NCBI RefSeq assembly: GCF_026340255.1
Contig: NZ_JAPEPJ010000001.1
Coordinates: 62,001-126,000 of the forward strand
DNA: 64,000 nt
Direction: 5' to 3'
Origin: Streptomyces sp. NBC_01408
GTDB taxonomy: Bacteria > Actinomycetota > Actinomycetes > Streptomycetales > Streptomycetaceae
How positions within the stretch are numbered: position 1 is the first letter of the stretch; every line of letters begins with the position of its first letter. Below the pieces are notes generated by a model, which was not told where the DNA came from, ran no database searches, and was given only the letters and a program-made list of their open reading frames with translations. Both the position numbers and the translations under genes were made by a program. Below are positions 10,095 through 20,188 of this stretch, in pieces.

Positions 10095-10835
10095 TCAGTA
10101 CGACGGGGCCTGGCCCTCGCGGTCGTAGAAGGGGCGGGTCTGCGCGCGCAGCCACATCGCGACGGGGTCGTGCTCGTCCCCCAGCGCGACCGTGCACACG
10201 GGGACGCCCTCGGGGACCACGCCGACCGACTGGCGCATCATCTCCCGTACGGATTCCAGCGCGGGCGCGGAGGCGTCGTACAGGTCGAGCCCGACCGCGA
10301 GGTACGCCGACCCGATCGCGGGCTGCACCCAGGCCCGGCGCAGCGACCGGACGGCGGGCGTGCGGTGCGCGTGCTGGGTCAGCAGCCCGTAGAACTGGGG
10401 GAGCTCGATGGCGGGCTCCGACAGCCGCAGCGGCCCGGCCGGCATCCGGTCCAGCCCGGTCGCGATCCGGCGCAGGTCGGCCCAGGGAATGCCGATGCCG
10501 CCGCCCTGGGCGTGCGGGTTGAGCCACAGTCCCCAGCGGTCCGGGTAGAGGGCGCGGGCGATGTCCCGCCCGGTGACCACCTCGTAGCCCCGGTTCCAGC
10601 CGCTGGCGGCCAGCTCCTGCGGCGAGGTCACGCAGGGCGCGTAACCCAGGCTCTCGACCTCCATGCCGCCGTACTGGGCGTCCGGGGAGCCCGGCTGCCC
10701 TTGCCAGAGCAGCATCCACAGCCGGCCCTCGGCGAGGGCGTGCAGGAGTGACTCGTAGCTCTCAAAGCGCCCGGGAGTCACCTGGCGCAGCATGTGCTCG
10801 ACCTGCCCGGCCGCGGCCGTGCCTGACGCACTCAC
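10095..10835 (-). CDS. SseB-family protein, copy 1
   Basis: 246 aa from GTG 10835, with GAGGGG seven bases upstream. The first half matches the SseB N-terminal domain: a short helix, then LWMLLWQGQ, YGGMEVESL, and a promiscuous beta sheet around GRDIARALYPDRWGLWLNP with GGIGIPWADL. The C-terminal half ends ALGDEHDPVAMWLRAQTRPFYD, the typical SseB C-terminal signature. The family name comes from enhanced serine sensitivity in E. coli; no enzymatic activity is established. It sits next to a second SseB gene and near a glycine/serine catabolic operon, which may be more than chance. No signal peptide or membrane segment is present. Confidence 0.8.
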   Translation of the reverse strand: MSASGTAAAGQVEHMLRQVTPGRFESYESLLHALAEGRLWMLLWQGQPGSPDAQYGGMEVESLGYAPCVTSPQELAASGWNRGYEVVTGRDIARALYPDRWGLWLNPHAQGGGIGIPWADLRRIATGLDRMPAGPLRLSEPAIELPQFYGLLTQHAHRTPAVRSLRRAWVQPAIGSAYLAVGLDLYDASAPALESVREMMRQSVGVVPEGVPVCTVALGDEHDPVAMWLRAQTRPFYDREGQAPSY

Positions 10836-10897
10836 CCGGTACCCCTCTTCGTCTCTTCATTCCGCCCATCGCCAACGCGTGAATAGCTTAAGCGGCG

Positions 10898-11632
10898 CTA
10901 CGGGACGTAGAAGGGGCGTACGCGCTCACGAATCCAGTCCGTGACCGGGTCCTCCGCGGCGTCCAGGAGAATCAACTGCACGGGCCAGGGCGCCGGGACG
11001 CGGGCCAGGGCCCGCCCGAGGGCCTCCATCGGGGCGCCTTGCGTCCCGGGGTCCCATCCCACCAGGCGGACACCGATGAACAGCTGCGGCGCCCCGCCCT
11101 CGACGCTCGCGAGGCAGCGGTAGGCCGCGGTGACCACCCCGACGGCGCGGAACTCCTCGGCGGCGGCGGCCAGGAAGTCCACAGGGTCGTCCTGCCAGTC
11201 GGGCTCGTACAGCCGGACCCGGCCACCGGTGGCCGGCCCGTCGAGCGGGGTCCGGCCGGTCCGGCACAGCTCGGCGACGGCGGCGGGCGGCAGCGGGACG
11301 CCGACGGCGCCCTCGGGGTTCACGGCGATGCCGAGCTGCGGGGGCAGCCCGCGGGCGAACTCGACGGCGGGGGCCACCGCGAAGTCCATGCCGGGGCCGA
11401 CGCAGGCGAGGAACTGGGCCTCGGAGCTGTACACCGGCACGTACGCCGCCCCGCCGATGTCCATCGTGGGCAGGCTGAGGCCGGCCGAGTCGGGACCGCC
11501 GCCGCCGGGCAGCGGCACCCACACCTGGCTGCGCCCGAGCACCTCGAGGATCCGCCCGCCGGCGTCCGGCTGCCCCAGTGCCGTCCCGAGCACCTGCTCC
11601 AGCTCATTCCCCGGCCAGCCGCTGCCCTGCAT
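10898..11632 (-). CDS. SseB-family protein, copy 2
   Basis: 244 aa. I start it at ATG 11632 because GGAGG lies eight bases upstream; the open frame continues far upstream but only as antisense noise. It shares the layout of the next gene downstream: an N-terminal SseB domain with VWVPLPGGGG, AYVPVYSSEAQFLAC, and GIAVNPEGAVGVPLP, then a C-terminal domain ending DPVTDWIRERVRPFYVP. The two proteins share the R-PFY ending and the D-PV/DPVA-W motif, so they look like an old tandem duplication that has diverged strongly. The gap between them is 62 bases. Confidence 0.78.
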   Translation of the reverse strand: MQGSGWPGNELEQVLGTALGQPDAGGRILEVLGRSQVWVPLPGGGGPDSAGLSLPTMDIGGAAYVPVYSSEAQFLACVGPGMDFAVAPAVEFARGLPPQLGIAVNPEGAVGVPLPPAAVAELCRTGRTPLDGPATGGRVRLYEPDWQDDPVDFLAAAAEEFRAVGVVTAAYRCLASVEGGAPQLFIGVRLVGWDPGTQGAPMEALGRALARVPAPWPVQLILLDAAEDPVTDWIRERVRPFYVP

Positions 11633-11734
11633 GTCCTGTGCCTCCGTGATGCTGCGGATTGTCGTGGCCGAGGTTATCGGCCCGGGCTCCGCCGGTTGTA
11701 CGGGGCTCCGGCGGATTCGGCTGCCGCGCCGCTG

Positions 11735-11783
11735 CCGGGGCTCCGCCCCGGACCCCGCGCCTCGAACGCCGGCGGGGCTGGAA
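11735..11783 (+). repeat. Dispersed intergenic repeat, copy 3
   Basis: Core with GGGGCTCCGCCCC, then GGACCCCGCGCCTCGAACG and GGCGGGGCTGGA. It differs from other copies by G for A in the central CTCAAACG. It ends three bases before the stop codon of the minus-strand P-loop gene at 11787, so it would lie in that gene's 3' untranslated RNA. Confidence 0.85.
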
Positions 11784-11786
11784 TGG

Positions 11787-12461
11787 TCAGCCGTGGAAGG
11801 AGATCCGGCTGACCGTCGTCGCGGAGGCCCGGTCCAGGAGGGTCGCCGAGGCGCAGCCGGCCGGCGGGAGGCCGGACTCGGCGTCGCGGAGCAGGCGGGC
11901 CACGGCCCCGCGGTGCCGGGCGAAGGCGTACGCGGACACGCGCCGGCCCCGGGCGGCCTGCCCGGCCAGCGCTTCCTCGGCGCTGCTGTCGAGCAGCAGC
12001 AGGTGCAGCGCCCGGCCCCGGCGGCGCGCGGAGGCCGCGAGCAGGGCCCGTACCCAGGTCTGCGTACCGCAGTCGTGGACGACGACCGAGGCGCCGGAGC
12101 GCAGGGTCCGCCACAGTCCCCAGTAGTGGTCGGCCCGGACCAGCGGCCGGTACACGGCGTAGGGCAGCGCGGCCGGCATCCGGCGCTCCCAGCGCTCACG
12201 GGTGTCCTGGGAGTCGATGGAGCCGCCTTCGGCGGCCGCCCGCTTGATCAGGGTGCTCTTGCCGCCTCCCGGCAGGCCGGAGACCACGACGATGTCCCCC
12301 TCGGCGAAACCGAGCCGCTGGGGGCCGCTGACGCCCGGCCCGCGCAGGTCGCGGACCCGGCCGAGACCGGCTTCCGGCGCGCCCGTGCGCCCCCGCGCAC
12401 CACGCTGTGCCGGAACCCCGTCCACGGTCCCGGTCGTCGCCAGCAGTCCGAATCGCCGCAC
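11787..12461 (-). CDS. Small P-loop ATP-binding protein, AAA/zeta-toxin-like kinase fold
   Basis: 224 aa from GTG 12461, with GGGGGAGG eight bases upstream. Walker A GLPGGGKST lies at about residues 62-70, followed by DSQDTRERWERR, a small lid-type region, and a late strand LHLLLLDSS. The overall plan is that of single-domain nucleoside or polynucleotide kinase-like P-loop proteins. Substrate unknown. The gene is divergent from the glycine riboswitch and upstream of the two SseB genes on the same strand. The first 45 residues are rich in Arg/Gly and not part of the domain. Confidence 0.75.
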   Translation of the reverse strand: MRRFGLLATTGTVDGVPAQRGARGRTGAPEAGLGRVRDLRGPGVSGPQRLGFAEGDIVVVSGLPGGGKSTLIKRAAAEGGSIDSQDTRERWERRMPAALPYAVYRPLVRADHYWGLWRTLRSGASVVVHDCGTQTWVRALLAASARRRGRALHLLLLDSSAEEALAGQAARGRRVSAYAFARHRGAVARLLRDAESGLPPAGCASATLLDRASATTVSRISFHG

Positions 12462-12652
12462 AGTGATCGCCTCCCCCGAATCGGGTCACCAGGACCCTTG
12501 CCCACTGAGTGTAAAGAGACGGTAATCCGGCAGTCCCGGTTCCGGTCCGGCTGTCCGAAGCCCGGACAGACTTCCGGGCCCGCACGCCCGATCACGAGCA
12601 TGGCGTGCAATGATGTGCGCCATCTGGACCAACTGCATACCGGCCGCTTGAA

Positions 12653-12872
12653 TCCGCGCGGGAGAGTCCCGGCACGCCGCAAGGCCGTGCGCGGGCGCCG
12701 AAGGAGCAAGAACCTCCCTTGAATCTCTCAGGCCCCGTACCGCGTGGATGAGGCAGATCTGAAAAGCGAGCTGTGTTGCAGCAGCTCCACCCAAGGTGCA
12801 AGTCGACGCTCCCCGGTGACCGGGGCTCTCGGCGAACCTCTCAGGTTCCGATGACAGATGGGGAGGAACGTC
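12653..12872 (+). promoter_or_regulatory. Glycine riboswitch (gcvT motif), probably tandem aptamers
   Basis: The 5' half holds the first aptamer: GGAGAG at 12661-12666, GCGCCGAAGGAGCAA (12695-12709) and AATCTCTCAGG (12722-12732). The 3' half repeats the second part of the motif: ACCCAAGGTGCAAGTCGACG (12789-12808), CCTCTCAGGTTCC (12837-12849) and GATGACAGATGGGGAGG (12850-12866). This is the known glycine-sensing leader of gcv genes. Work on Streptomyces griseus reported glycine riboswitches that turn on gcv genes. I see no obvious terminator between the aptamer and the gcvT start at 12917, so control could be at translation. Confidence 0.9.
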
Positions 12873-12916
12873 CTCGTCATGTCATGTCGATGCCCTGGGA
12901 CCCGGGAGCCACACCC

Positions 12917-14044
12917 ATGAGCACTGCCCCCCGTCTGACCGCCCTCGATGCGCTGCACCGTTCCCTCGGTGCGACCATGACCGATTTCGCGGGCTGGGAC
13001 ATGCCGCTGCGGTACGGCAGCGAGCGCGACGAGCACAACGCCGTGCGCACCAAGGCCGGCCTCTTCGACCTCTCCCACATGGGCGAGATCACGCTGACCG
13101 GCCGCGAGGCCGTCAAGGTCCTGGACTACGCGCTGGTCGGCAACATCTCGACCGTCGGTGTCGGCCGCGCCCGCTACACGCACATCTGCCAGGAGGACGG
13201 CGGGATCGTCGACGACCTGATCGTCTACCGCCTGGGCGAGACCGAGTACATGGTCGTCGCCAACGCCTCCAACGCCCAGGTCGTCCTGGACGCGATCACC
13301 GAGCGTGCCACCGGTTTCGACGCCGAGGTCCGTGACGACCGCGACGCGTACGCGCTGCTCGCGGTGCAGGGCCCGGAGTCCCCCGGCATCCTCGCGTCGC
13401 TCACCGACGCCGATCTGGACGGCCTCAAGTACTACGCCGGCCTGCCGGGCACGGTCGCCGGGGTGCCCGCGCTGATCGCGCGTACGGGCTACACGGGCGA
13501 GGACGGCTTCGAGCTGTTCGTCTCGCCCGAGCACGCCGTGGAGCTGTGGCAGGCGCTGACCAAGGCGGGCGAGGGCGTCGGCCTGGTCCCGGCCGGGCTG
13601 TCCTGCCGCGACACCCTGCGCCTGGAGGCGGGCATGCCGCTGTACGGGCACGAGCTGAACACCTCCCTCACCCCGTTCGACGCGGGGCTGGGCCGGGTAG
13701 TGAAGTTCGAGAAGGAGGGCGACTTCGTCGGCCGCGCCGCCCTGGAGTCCGCCGCCGAGCGCGCCGCCACCAACCCGCCGCGCAAGCTGGTCGGCCTGAT
13801 CGCCGAGGGCCGCCGCGTCCCGCGCGCCGGGTTCTCAGTTGTCGCCGTCGGCGGGCCCGCCGGCCAGGTGATCGGCGAGGTCACCTCGGGCGCGCCCTCC
13901 CCGACCCTGGGCAAGCCGATCGCGATGGCGTACGTGGACGCGGCGCACGCCGCGCCCGGCACCTCCGGCGTCGGCGTCGACATTCGCGGTACGCATGAGC
14001 CGTACGAGGTCGTGGCCCTGCCGTTCTACAAGCGGCAGAAGTAG
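12917..14044 (+). CDS. gcvT: Glycine cleavage system T protein (aminomethyltransferase)
   Basis: 375 aa from ATG 12917, with GGGAG eight bases upstream; two in-frame upstream starts exist but have no ribosome site. The T protein moves the methylene carbon of glycine to tetrahydrofolate and releases ammonia. Typical segments: TDFAGWDMPLRYGS, GLFDLSHMGEI, GGIVDDLIVYR, RTGYTGEDGFELF, LEAGMPLYGHEL and the C-terminal barrel GEVTSGAPSPTLGKPI. It lies directly under the glycine riboswitch and is followed by gcvH and glyA. The P protein gene is not in this window; in Streptomyces it is usually elsewhere. Confidence 0.97.
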   Translation: MSTAPRLTALDALHRSLGATMTDFAGWDMPLRYGSERDEHNAVRTKAGLFDLSHMGEITLTGREAVKVLDYALVGNISTVGVGRARYTHICQEDGGIVDDLIVYRLGETEYMVVANASNAQVVLDAITERATGFDAEVRDDRDAYALLAVQGPESPGILASLTDADLDGLKYYAGLPGTVAGVPALIARTGYTGEDGFELFVSPEHAVELWQALTKAGEGVGLVPAGLSCRDTLRLEAGMPLYGHELNTSLTPFDAGLGRVVKFEKEGDFVGRAALESAAERAATNPPRKLVGLIAEGRRVPRAGFSVVAVGGPAGQVIGEVTSGAPSPTLGKPIAMAYVDAAHAAPGTSGVGVDIRGTHEPYEVVALPFYKRQK

Positions 14045-14155
14045 TTCCGCGACGATCTCCGCCGTTCGGAAGGCCTCCGGGCATCCGTACGGCTCCGTCT
14101 CAGTACCCAAGACCACTGTTCGTATCCACTCCCCCGCATCCAGGAGAATCAGGTC

Positions 14156-14536
14156 ATGAGCAACCCCGAGAAGCTGCGTTACACCAAGGAGCACGAGTGG
14201 CTGTCGGACGCCGTGGACGGCGTCGCGACGGTCGGCATCACGGAGTTCGCGGCCAACGCGCTCGGTGACGTCGTCTACGCCCAGCTCCCCGAGGTCGGCG
14301 ACACCGTGACCGAGGGCGAGACCTGCGGCGAGCTGGAGTCGACCAAGTCGGTCAGCGACCTGTACTCCCCCGTCTCCGGCGAGATCGTCGAGTCCAACCA
14401 GGACGTCGTGGAGGACCCGGCGCTGGTGAACTCCGCCCCCCTCGAGGGTGGCTGGCTCTTCAAGGTGCGCATCTCGGAGGAGCCCAAGGACGTGCTCTCC
14501 GCCGAGCAGTACGCCGCTCTCACCGCCGGTAACTGA
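14156..14536 (+). CDS. gcvH: Glycine cleavage system H protein
   Basis: 126 aa from ATG 14156, with AGGAGAATC upstream. It is the lipoyl carrier that shuttles the aminomethyl group between P, T and L proteins. The lipoylated lysine is Lys64 in [15 protein letters not shown]. Conserved YTKEHEWL lies at the N-terminus and the hammerhead-like barrel features [13 protein letters not shown] and [12 protein letters not shown] follow. The gap to gcvT is 111 bases and to glyA 15 bases, consistent with one transcript. Confidence 0.97.
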   Translation: MSNPEKLRYTKEHEWLSDAVDGVATVGITEFAANALGDVVYAQLPEVGDTVTEGETCGELESTKSVSDLYSPVSGEIVESNQDVVEDPALVNSAPLEGGWLFKVRISEEPKDVLSAEQYAALTAGN

Positions 14537-14551
14537 CCCCAGGGGACCCTG

Positions 14552-15808
14552 ATGTCTGTACTGAACACCCCTCTCCACGAACTCGACCCGGACGTCGCCG
14601 CCGCCGTCGACGCCGAGCTCGTGCGCCAGCAGTCCACCCTGGAAATGATCGCGTCGGAGAACTTCGCTCCGGTCGCCGTCATGGAGGCCCAGGGCTCGGT
14701 CCTGACCAACAAGTACGCCGAGGGCTACCCCGGCCGCCGCTACTACGGCGGCTGCGAGCACGTCGACGTGGTCGAGCAGATCGCGATCGACCGCATCAAG
14801 GCGCTGTTCGGCGCCGAGGCCGCGAACGTCCAGCCGCACTCGGGTGCGCAGGCGAACGCCGCCGCGATGTTCGCGCTGCTCAAGCCGGGCGACACGATCA
14901 TGGGTCTGAGCCTGGCCCACGGCGGTCACCTGACCCACGGCATGAAGATCAACTTCTCCGGCAAGCTCTACAACGTGGTCCCGTACCACGTCGACGAGTC
15001 CGGCCAGGTGGACATGGCCGAGGTCGAGCGCCTCGCCAAGGAGTCCAAGCCGCAGCTGATCGTCGCCGGCTGGTCCGCCTACCCGCGCCAGCTGGACTTC
15101 GCCGCCTTCCGCCGCATCGCGGACGAGGTCGGCGCGTACCTGATGGTCGACATGGCGCACTTCGCCGGTCTGGTCGCCGCAGGTCTGCACCCGAACCCGG
15201 TGCCGCACGCCCACGTCGTCACCACCACCACGCACAAGACCCTCGGCGGTCCGCGCGGTGGCGTGATCCTGTCGACGCAGGAGCTGGCCAAGAAGATCAA
15301 CTCCGCGGTCTTCCCGGGTCAGCAGGGTGGCCCGCTGGAGCACGTGATCGCGGCCAAGGCCGTCTCCTTCAAGATCGCGGCCTCGGAGGACTTCAAGGAG
15401 CGCCAGGTGCGCACCCTGGAGGGCGCGAAGATCATCGCCGAGCGCCTGGTGCAGCCGGACGTCACCGAGGTCGGCGTCTCCGTCCTCTCCGGCGGTACGG
15501 ACGTCCACCTGGTCCTGGTCGACCTGCGCAACTCCGAGCTGGACGGCCAGCAGGCCGAGGACCGGCTCCACGAGATCGGCATCACGGTCAACCGGAACGC
15601 CATCCCGAACGACCCGCGGCCGCCGATGGTCACCTCGGGTCTGCGGATCGGCACCCCGGCGCTCGCCACGCGCGGTTTCGGCGCGGAGGACTTCACCGAG
15701 GTCGCGGAGATCATCGCGGCCGCACTGAAGCCCGCCTACGACAGCGAGGACCTCAAGGCGCGCGTCTCCGCGCTCGCCGCGAAGTTCCCGCTGTACCCGA
15801 CGCTCTAA
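14552..15808 (+). CDS. glyA: Serine hydroxymethyltransferase
   Basis: 418 aa, standard length. A PLP enzyme that joins glycine and methylene-tetrahydrofolate to give serine, using the one-carbon unit made by the glycine cleavage system. The PLP lysine is Lys229 in [14 protein letters not shown]. Other marks: [56 protein letters not shown]. An upstream GGGGACC acts as ribosome site 6-9 bases before ATG 14552. It is followed by a strong terminator, so the riboswitch operon is gcvT-gcvH-glyA. Confidence 0.98.
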   Translation: MSVLNTPLHELDPDVAAAVDAELVRQQSTLEMIASENFAPVAVMEAQGSVLTNKYAEGYPGRRYYGGCEHVDVVEQIAIDRIKALFGAEAANVQPHSGAQANAAAMFALLKPGDTIMGLSLAHGGHLTHGMKINFSGKLYNVVPYHVDESGQVDMAEVERLAKESKPQLIVAGWSAYPRQLDFAAFRRIADEVGAYLMVDMAHFAGLVAAGLHPNPVPHAHVVTTTTHKTLGGPRGGVILSTQELAKKINSAVFPGQQGGPLEHVIAAKAVSFKIAASEDFKERQVRTLEGAKIIAERLVQPDVTEVGVSVLSGGTDVHLVLVDLRNSELDGQQAEDRLHEIGITVNRNAIPNDPRPPMVTSGLRIGTPALATRGFGAEDFTEVAEIIAAALKPAYDSEDLKARVSALAAKFPLYPTL

Positions 15809-15824
15809 GCGGCGCCACGGGAGG

Positions 15825-15856
15825 GGCCCGGCCTTTGTCTGCGCACAGGCCGGGCC
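15825..15856 (+). terminator. Terminator of the gcvT-gcvH-glyA operon
   Basis: Perfect 10-bp stem GGCCCGGCCT / AGGCCGGGCC with a 12-base loop, 16 bases after the glyA stop codon. Confidence 0.88.
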
Positions 15857-15997
15857 TTCCCCATGACCGGGGCCGCAGGTGGATGCGGCCCCCTGCCGCC
15901 GGAACATCCGGAAACCGGCACCCGTCCGACCCGCCCGGTACCCCTCCCCGACCTCGTCGGGGAGACGAGCCGTTCACCTCGCCGCGTTAAGCTCGTC

Positions 15998-16017
15998 TGT
16001 CGGACAAAATCCGAACA
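15998..16017 (+). promoter_or_regulatory. Inverted repeat upstream of sdaA (possible operator)
   Basis: TGTCGGA and TCCGAACA flank CAAAA, giving a near-palindrome 55 bases upstream of the sdaA start. It is more AT-rich than its surroundings. Operator function is a guess from symmetry and position. Confidence 0.35.
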
Positions 16018-16071
16018 ATCCACCACTCCTCCCCCCTCCCACCCCACGAGCAGACAAGGGAGTCCGCCACC

Positions 16072-17454
<1,383 letters not shown>

Positions 17455-17608
17455 TCCCGCACTGATTCCGTACTGATCACGTACGAGTGACCCGCGGGGG
17501 CCCGGCGCGCGTGCGCCGAGCCCTGCGGCCGGCCCTCGGCGTGGACCTGCGCTGCGCCGCGCCGCCTCTCCCGGCCTCGTGGCCCCCTTCCCTCCCGCGC
17601 CCCCGCTG

Positions 17609-18226
17609 CTAGCCGCGCAGGGCCTTCAGGGCGCCCCGGGCGAAGTCGTCCACCGAGGCGTCGAAGGCCTTCAGGCTCTCGGGGGTGGGGGGCGTGCGGG
17701 CCTCGGCCGTGACGGTCACGTCGATCATCAGGTTGCTGTCCCGCAGGCGCAGCTCGCGGACCTGGCGCAGCTCGGTCGGCTTGTTGAAGAGGATCCGGTA
17801 CGCCTCCTTGCCGACGCCCTGCACCTCGGCCAGGCCGCCGTCCGGCTGCACCCGGGCCGGGTCGGCCTTCACCTTGCCGAAGACGTCCTTCGCGAAGTCG
17901 ACGCTGTCTCCGTAGGAGAAGTCCAGCTCCACCTTGACGTTCCCGTACTTCGCCGGGCCGGTCTCGACGAGCGGCTGGACGCACTGGACGCCGGGCGCGC
18001 CCCCGCCCGCCCTCTTGTTCCGGTCGGCGGCCTCCTCCCGGGCGCCCAGCGGGTCGGCGAGCTCCCCGTACGGCAGCGCGTTGCAGATCTCGTCCGTGGC
18101 CTTCCAGGGGTAGCCCCCCGCACCCTCCTGCGCGACCTCGCCGTCCGCGTCGCCGCCGCAGGCGGTGGCCGCCAGGACGAGGGCCGCGGCGACCAGTACA
18201 CGACGGGGAAAGCGGTGAAAACGCAT
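17609..18226 (-). CDS. Hypothetical lipoprotein (DUF3558-like)
   Basis: 205 aa. I prefer ATG 18226, with GGAGAG six bases upstream, over an in-frame GTG at 18244. The signal MRFHRFPRRVLVAAALVLAA ends in a lipobox TACGG, so the mature protein is lipid-anchored outside the membrane. It has an acidic linker, then EICNALPYGELADPLG and a Cys in VQCVQPL that could pair with the first Cys, as in DUF3558-type actinobacterial lipoproteins. The family assignment is tentative and the function unknown. It is convergent with sdaA. Confidence 0.6.
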   Translation of the reverse strand: MRFHRFPRRVLVAAALVLAATACGGDADGEVAQEGAGGYPWKATDEICNALPYGELADPLGAREEAADRNKRAGGGAPGVQCVQPLVETGPAKYGNVKVELDFSYGDSVDFAKDVFGKVKADPARVQPDGGLAEVQGVGKEAYRILFNKPTELRQVRELRLRDSNLMIDVTVTAEARTPPTPESLKAFDASVDDFARGALKALRG

Positions 18227-18438
18227 CCGGTTCTCTCCAGTCACACGGGGCCTTGGTCAGTCAACCACCCTGCCATCAAAGCGAGTTGCCCACGGGTGGA
18301 TTCACGTCTTCCCGGCCCTCGACGGCGGGCGGGAAGGCGTCGGTCATCTCCCGTCCCCCGGGTGCAACCGCCGGGGGGCGGCCGGTGTCTCTACGGGTGA
18401 CAGCACTGTCCCCGTCTCTGGAGAATCGGGGGGACGTC

Positions 18439-18972
18439 ATGAACCGCCTACGTTCTCGTCTACGCCGTCGGCAGCTCGTGGCCCTGGCCACAGGTGCCCT
18501 GCTCACCGCCGCAATCGCGCTCGCGGCCCCGGCATCCGCCGCCACCACGGCCACCGCCACCGCCACGAGCACCCAGACCCCGCTCGTCGTCAACGCCCGC
18601 TGGGGCGGGCACTGCACTTACGACCGGCTCGTCATCGACCTGGAGGGGTACGTCCCCGGGGTCACCGTCACTCCCGTCTCCCAGCTGTTCTACGACGGGT
18701 CCGGCAAGCCCGTCCCGCTGGCCGGGAAGTACTTCCTGGAGATCCGCCTGAACCCCGCCGCCGGGCACGACGACGCGGGACAGAACGTCTACCGGGGCCC
18801 GCGGCTCCAGAAGATCTACCTGAGCAAGCTCAAGGGCATCGCCCTGACCGGCGACTACGAGGGGTACGTGACCTTCGGCGCCGCCTTCGACACGAAGCCG
18901 TACTACAGCACCACCGTCCTGCACTCGCCCGAGCGGTTCGTGCTGGACATCTCGCACCCGAACGTCTGCTGA
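18439..18972 (+). CDS. Secreted AMIN-like domain protein
   Basis: 177 aa from ATG 18439 with a G-rich ribosome site. A twin-Arg-rich N-terminus and hydrophobic core end in APASAA, a typical signal peptidase I site near residue 36. The mature part starts with a Thr/Ala stretch, then VVNARWGGHCTYDRLVIDLEG, an AMIN-like beta fold seen in actinobacterial cell-wall proteins, and ends PERFVLDISHPNVC with the second cysteine. The two cysteines (HCTY and NVC) probably form a disulfide. The AMIN domain in amidases targets the cell wall; here there is no catalytic domain. Function unknown. Confidence 0.7.
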   Translation: MNRLRSRLRRRQLVALATGALLTAAIALAAPASAATTATATATSTQTPLVVNARWGGHCTYDRLVIDLEGYVPGVTVTPVSQLFYDGSGKPVPLAGKYFLEIRLNPAAGHDDAGQNVYRGPRLQKIYLSKLKGIALTGDYEGYVTFGAAFDTKPYYSTTVLHSPERFVLDISHPNVC

Positions 18973-18980
18973 GAAAGGCG

Positions 18981-19005
18981 GCCCGGGGCCTCGCACACCC
19001 CGGGC
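18981..19005. terminator. Hairpin after the AMIN-like gene
   Basis: GCCCGGGG / CCCCGGGC, 8 bp with a 9-base loop, nine bases after the stop codon at 18972. It is convergent with the reductase gene ending at 19083 and may serve both. Confidence 0.7.
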
Positions 19006-19082
19006 GCGCTCCGTCAGGCCGCCGGGCGGATCCGCATCATGCCCGGGTCCCCGTTGCCGAACCGGTCCTGCGTGCACGCGTA

Positions 19083-19796
19083 CTAGCGGTGCTCGGGGTT
19101 CGGGAAGTCGAAGCGGCAGCCCGCGTCCCACAGCGAGCGCTGGTTGCCGTGCGCCGGGATGCCGCCGGAGCGTTTGAGCAGGGCGGCCAGGTGCATCAGG
19201 TTCCAGGACATGAAGGCCGTGTTCCGGTTGGTGAAGTCGTTCTCGGGGCCGCCCGAGCCCGGGTCCAGGTAGGAGGGGCCGGGCCCGGCCTCGCCGATCC
19301 AGCCGGCGTCGGCCTGCGGCGGGATCGCGTAGCCCAGGTGCTGGAGGCTGTAGAGCAGGTTCATGGCGCAGTGCTTGACCCCGTCCTCGTTGCCGGTGAT
19401 CAGCGCGCCGCCGACACGGCCGTAGTAGGCGTACTGGCCCTGCTCGTTCAGGATCGAGGAGCAGGCGTAGAGGCGTTCGACGACCTGCTTCATCACCGAG
19501 CTGTTGTCGCCGAGCCAGATGGGGCCGCAGAGCACCAGGATGTCGGCGTCCATGATCTGGCTGTAGAGGACCGGCCACTGGTCGCTCTCCCAGCCGTGCT
19601 CGGTCATGTCCGGCCAGACGCCCGTCGCGATGTCGTGGTCGACGGCGCGGATCAGGGAGGTCCGGGCACCGGCCGCCTCCATGACCGCTCGGCTCTTGTC
19701 GATCAGGCCCTCGGTGTTGCTGGTCTCGGGCGAGCGTTTGAGCGTGCAGTTCACATAGACGGCGGTCAGGTCGGAGTAGTCGTAGTCGGCAGCCAC
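19083..19796 (-). CDS. Flavodoxin-like NADPH-dependent FMN reductase family protein
   Basis: 237 aa from a GTG at 19796, where the conserved part begins (VAADYDYSDLTAVYVNCTLK); a TTG at 19904 would add 36 poorly conserved residues. FMN-binding marks: NCTLKRSPETSNTEGL for the phosphate, ADILVLCGPIWLGDNSSVMKQVVERL, and ALITGNEDGVKHCAMNLLYSLQHLGY. Such proteins reduce FMN or quinones. The C-terminal 60 residues hold a conserved-looking FTNRNTAFMSWNLMHLA helix. It is divergent from the cobalamin riboswitch and the cobalt transporter. A link to cobalamin chemistry is possible, since cobalt reduction needs flavins, but this is speculative. Confidence 0.8.
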   Translation of the reverse strand: MAADYDYSDLTAVYVNCTLKRSPETSNTEGLIDKSRAVMEAAGARTSLIRAVDHDIATGVWPDMTEHGWESDQWPVLYSQIMDADILVLCGPIWLGDNSSVMKQVVERLYACSSILNEQGQYAYYGRVGGALITGNEDGVKHCAMNLLYSLQHLGYAIPPQADAGWIGEAGPGPSYLDPGSGGPENDFTNRNTAFMSWNLMHLAALLKRSGGIPAHGNQRSLWDAGCRFDFPNPEHR

Positions 19797-19967
19797 CCCC
19801 TCAGCCTGCGCACCGGTGGGCGCGGCCGCCAGCCGGCCGCGCCCGTCCGTGACGGGGGCCGTTGACGCGGAAGGTACCGGGTCGAACCTGCGGGGTGAGG
19901 ACAACGGAATCCGGGCTCCGGTCGGCGCGTTCGGCCGGGGTTTGGTACAGGTCCGCGCGGCCGACTA

Positions 19968-20150
19968 GGGTCAGCGGGCCTTGGTGTTCGGGAAACCGGT
20001 GTGAAACCGGTGCGGCCCTCGCCACTGTGATCGGGAAGTCCGGCTCCACTCCTGCGGGAAGCCACTGGGACCGCGCGGGAGACCGCACGGCCCCGGGAAG
20101 GCGGAGTCCGGGCATCAGTACCCGTGAGCCAGGAGACCGGCCGGGGCGCG
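19968..20150 (+). promoter_or_regulatory. Cobalamin riboswitch
   Basis: Contains the conserved pieces in order: GGGAAACCGGTGTGAAACCGG (19990-20010), CTCGCCACTGTGATCGGGAAG (20018-20038), AGCCACTGGGACC, CGGGAAGGCG (20094-20103) and the B12 box GAGCCAGGAGACC (20126-20138). It lies just upstream of cbiM, whose ribosome site GGAGAGG is at 20171-20177. In this setting it should lower cobalt uptake when adenosylcobalamin is plentiful. Confidence 0.95.
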
Positions 20151-20188
20151 TTGTCCATCCACGAGGTGCTGGAGAGGTCTCCCCACTC

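Noticed and set aside
12486..12794. Open frame on the minus strand covering the glycine riboswitch
   Set aside because: It overlaps conserved riboswitch sequence and has no ribosome site or protein-like features.
13835..15907. 690-codon open frame antisense to gcvT, gcvH and glyA
   Set aside because: Typical GC-rich shadow frame rich in Arg, Gly, Asp and Val, opposite three certain genes.
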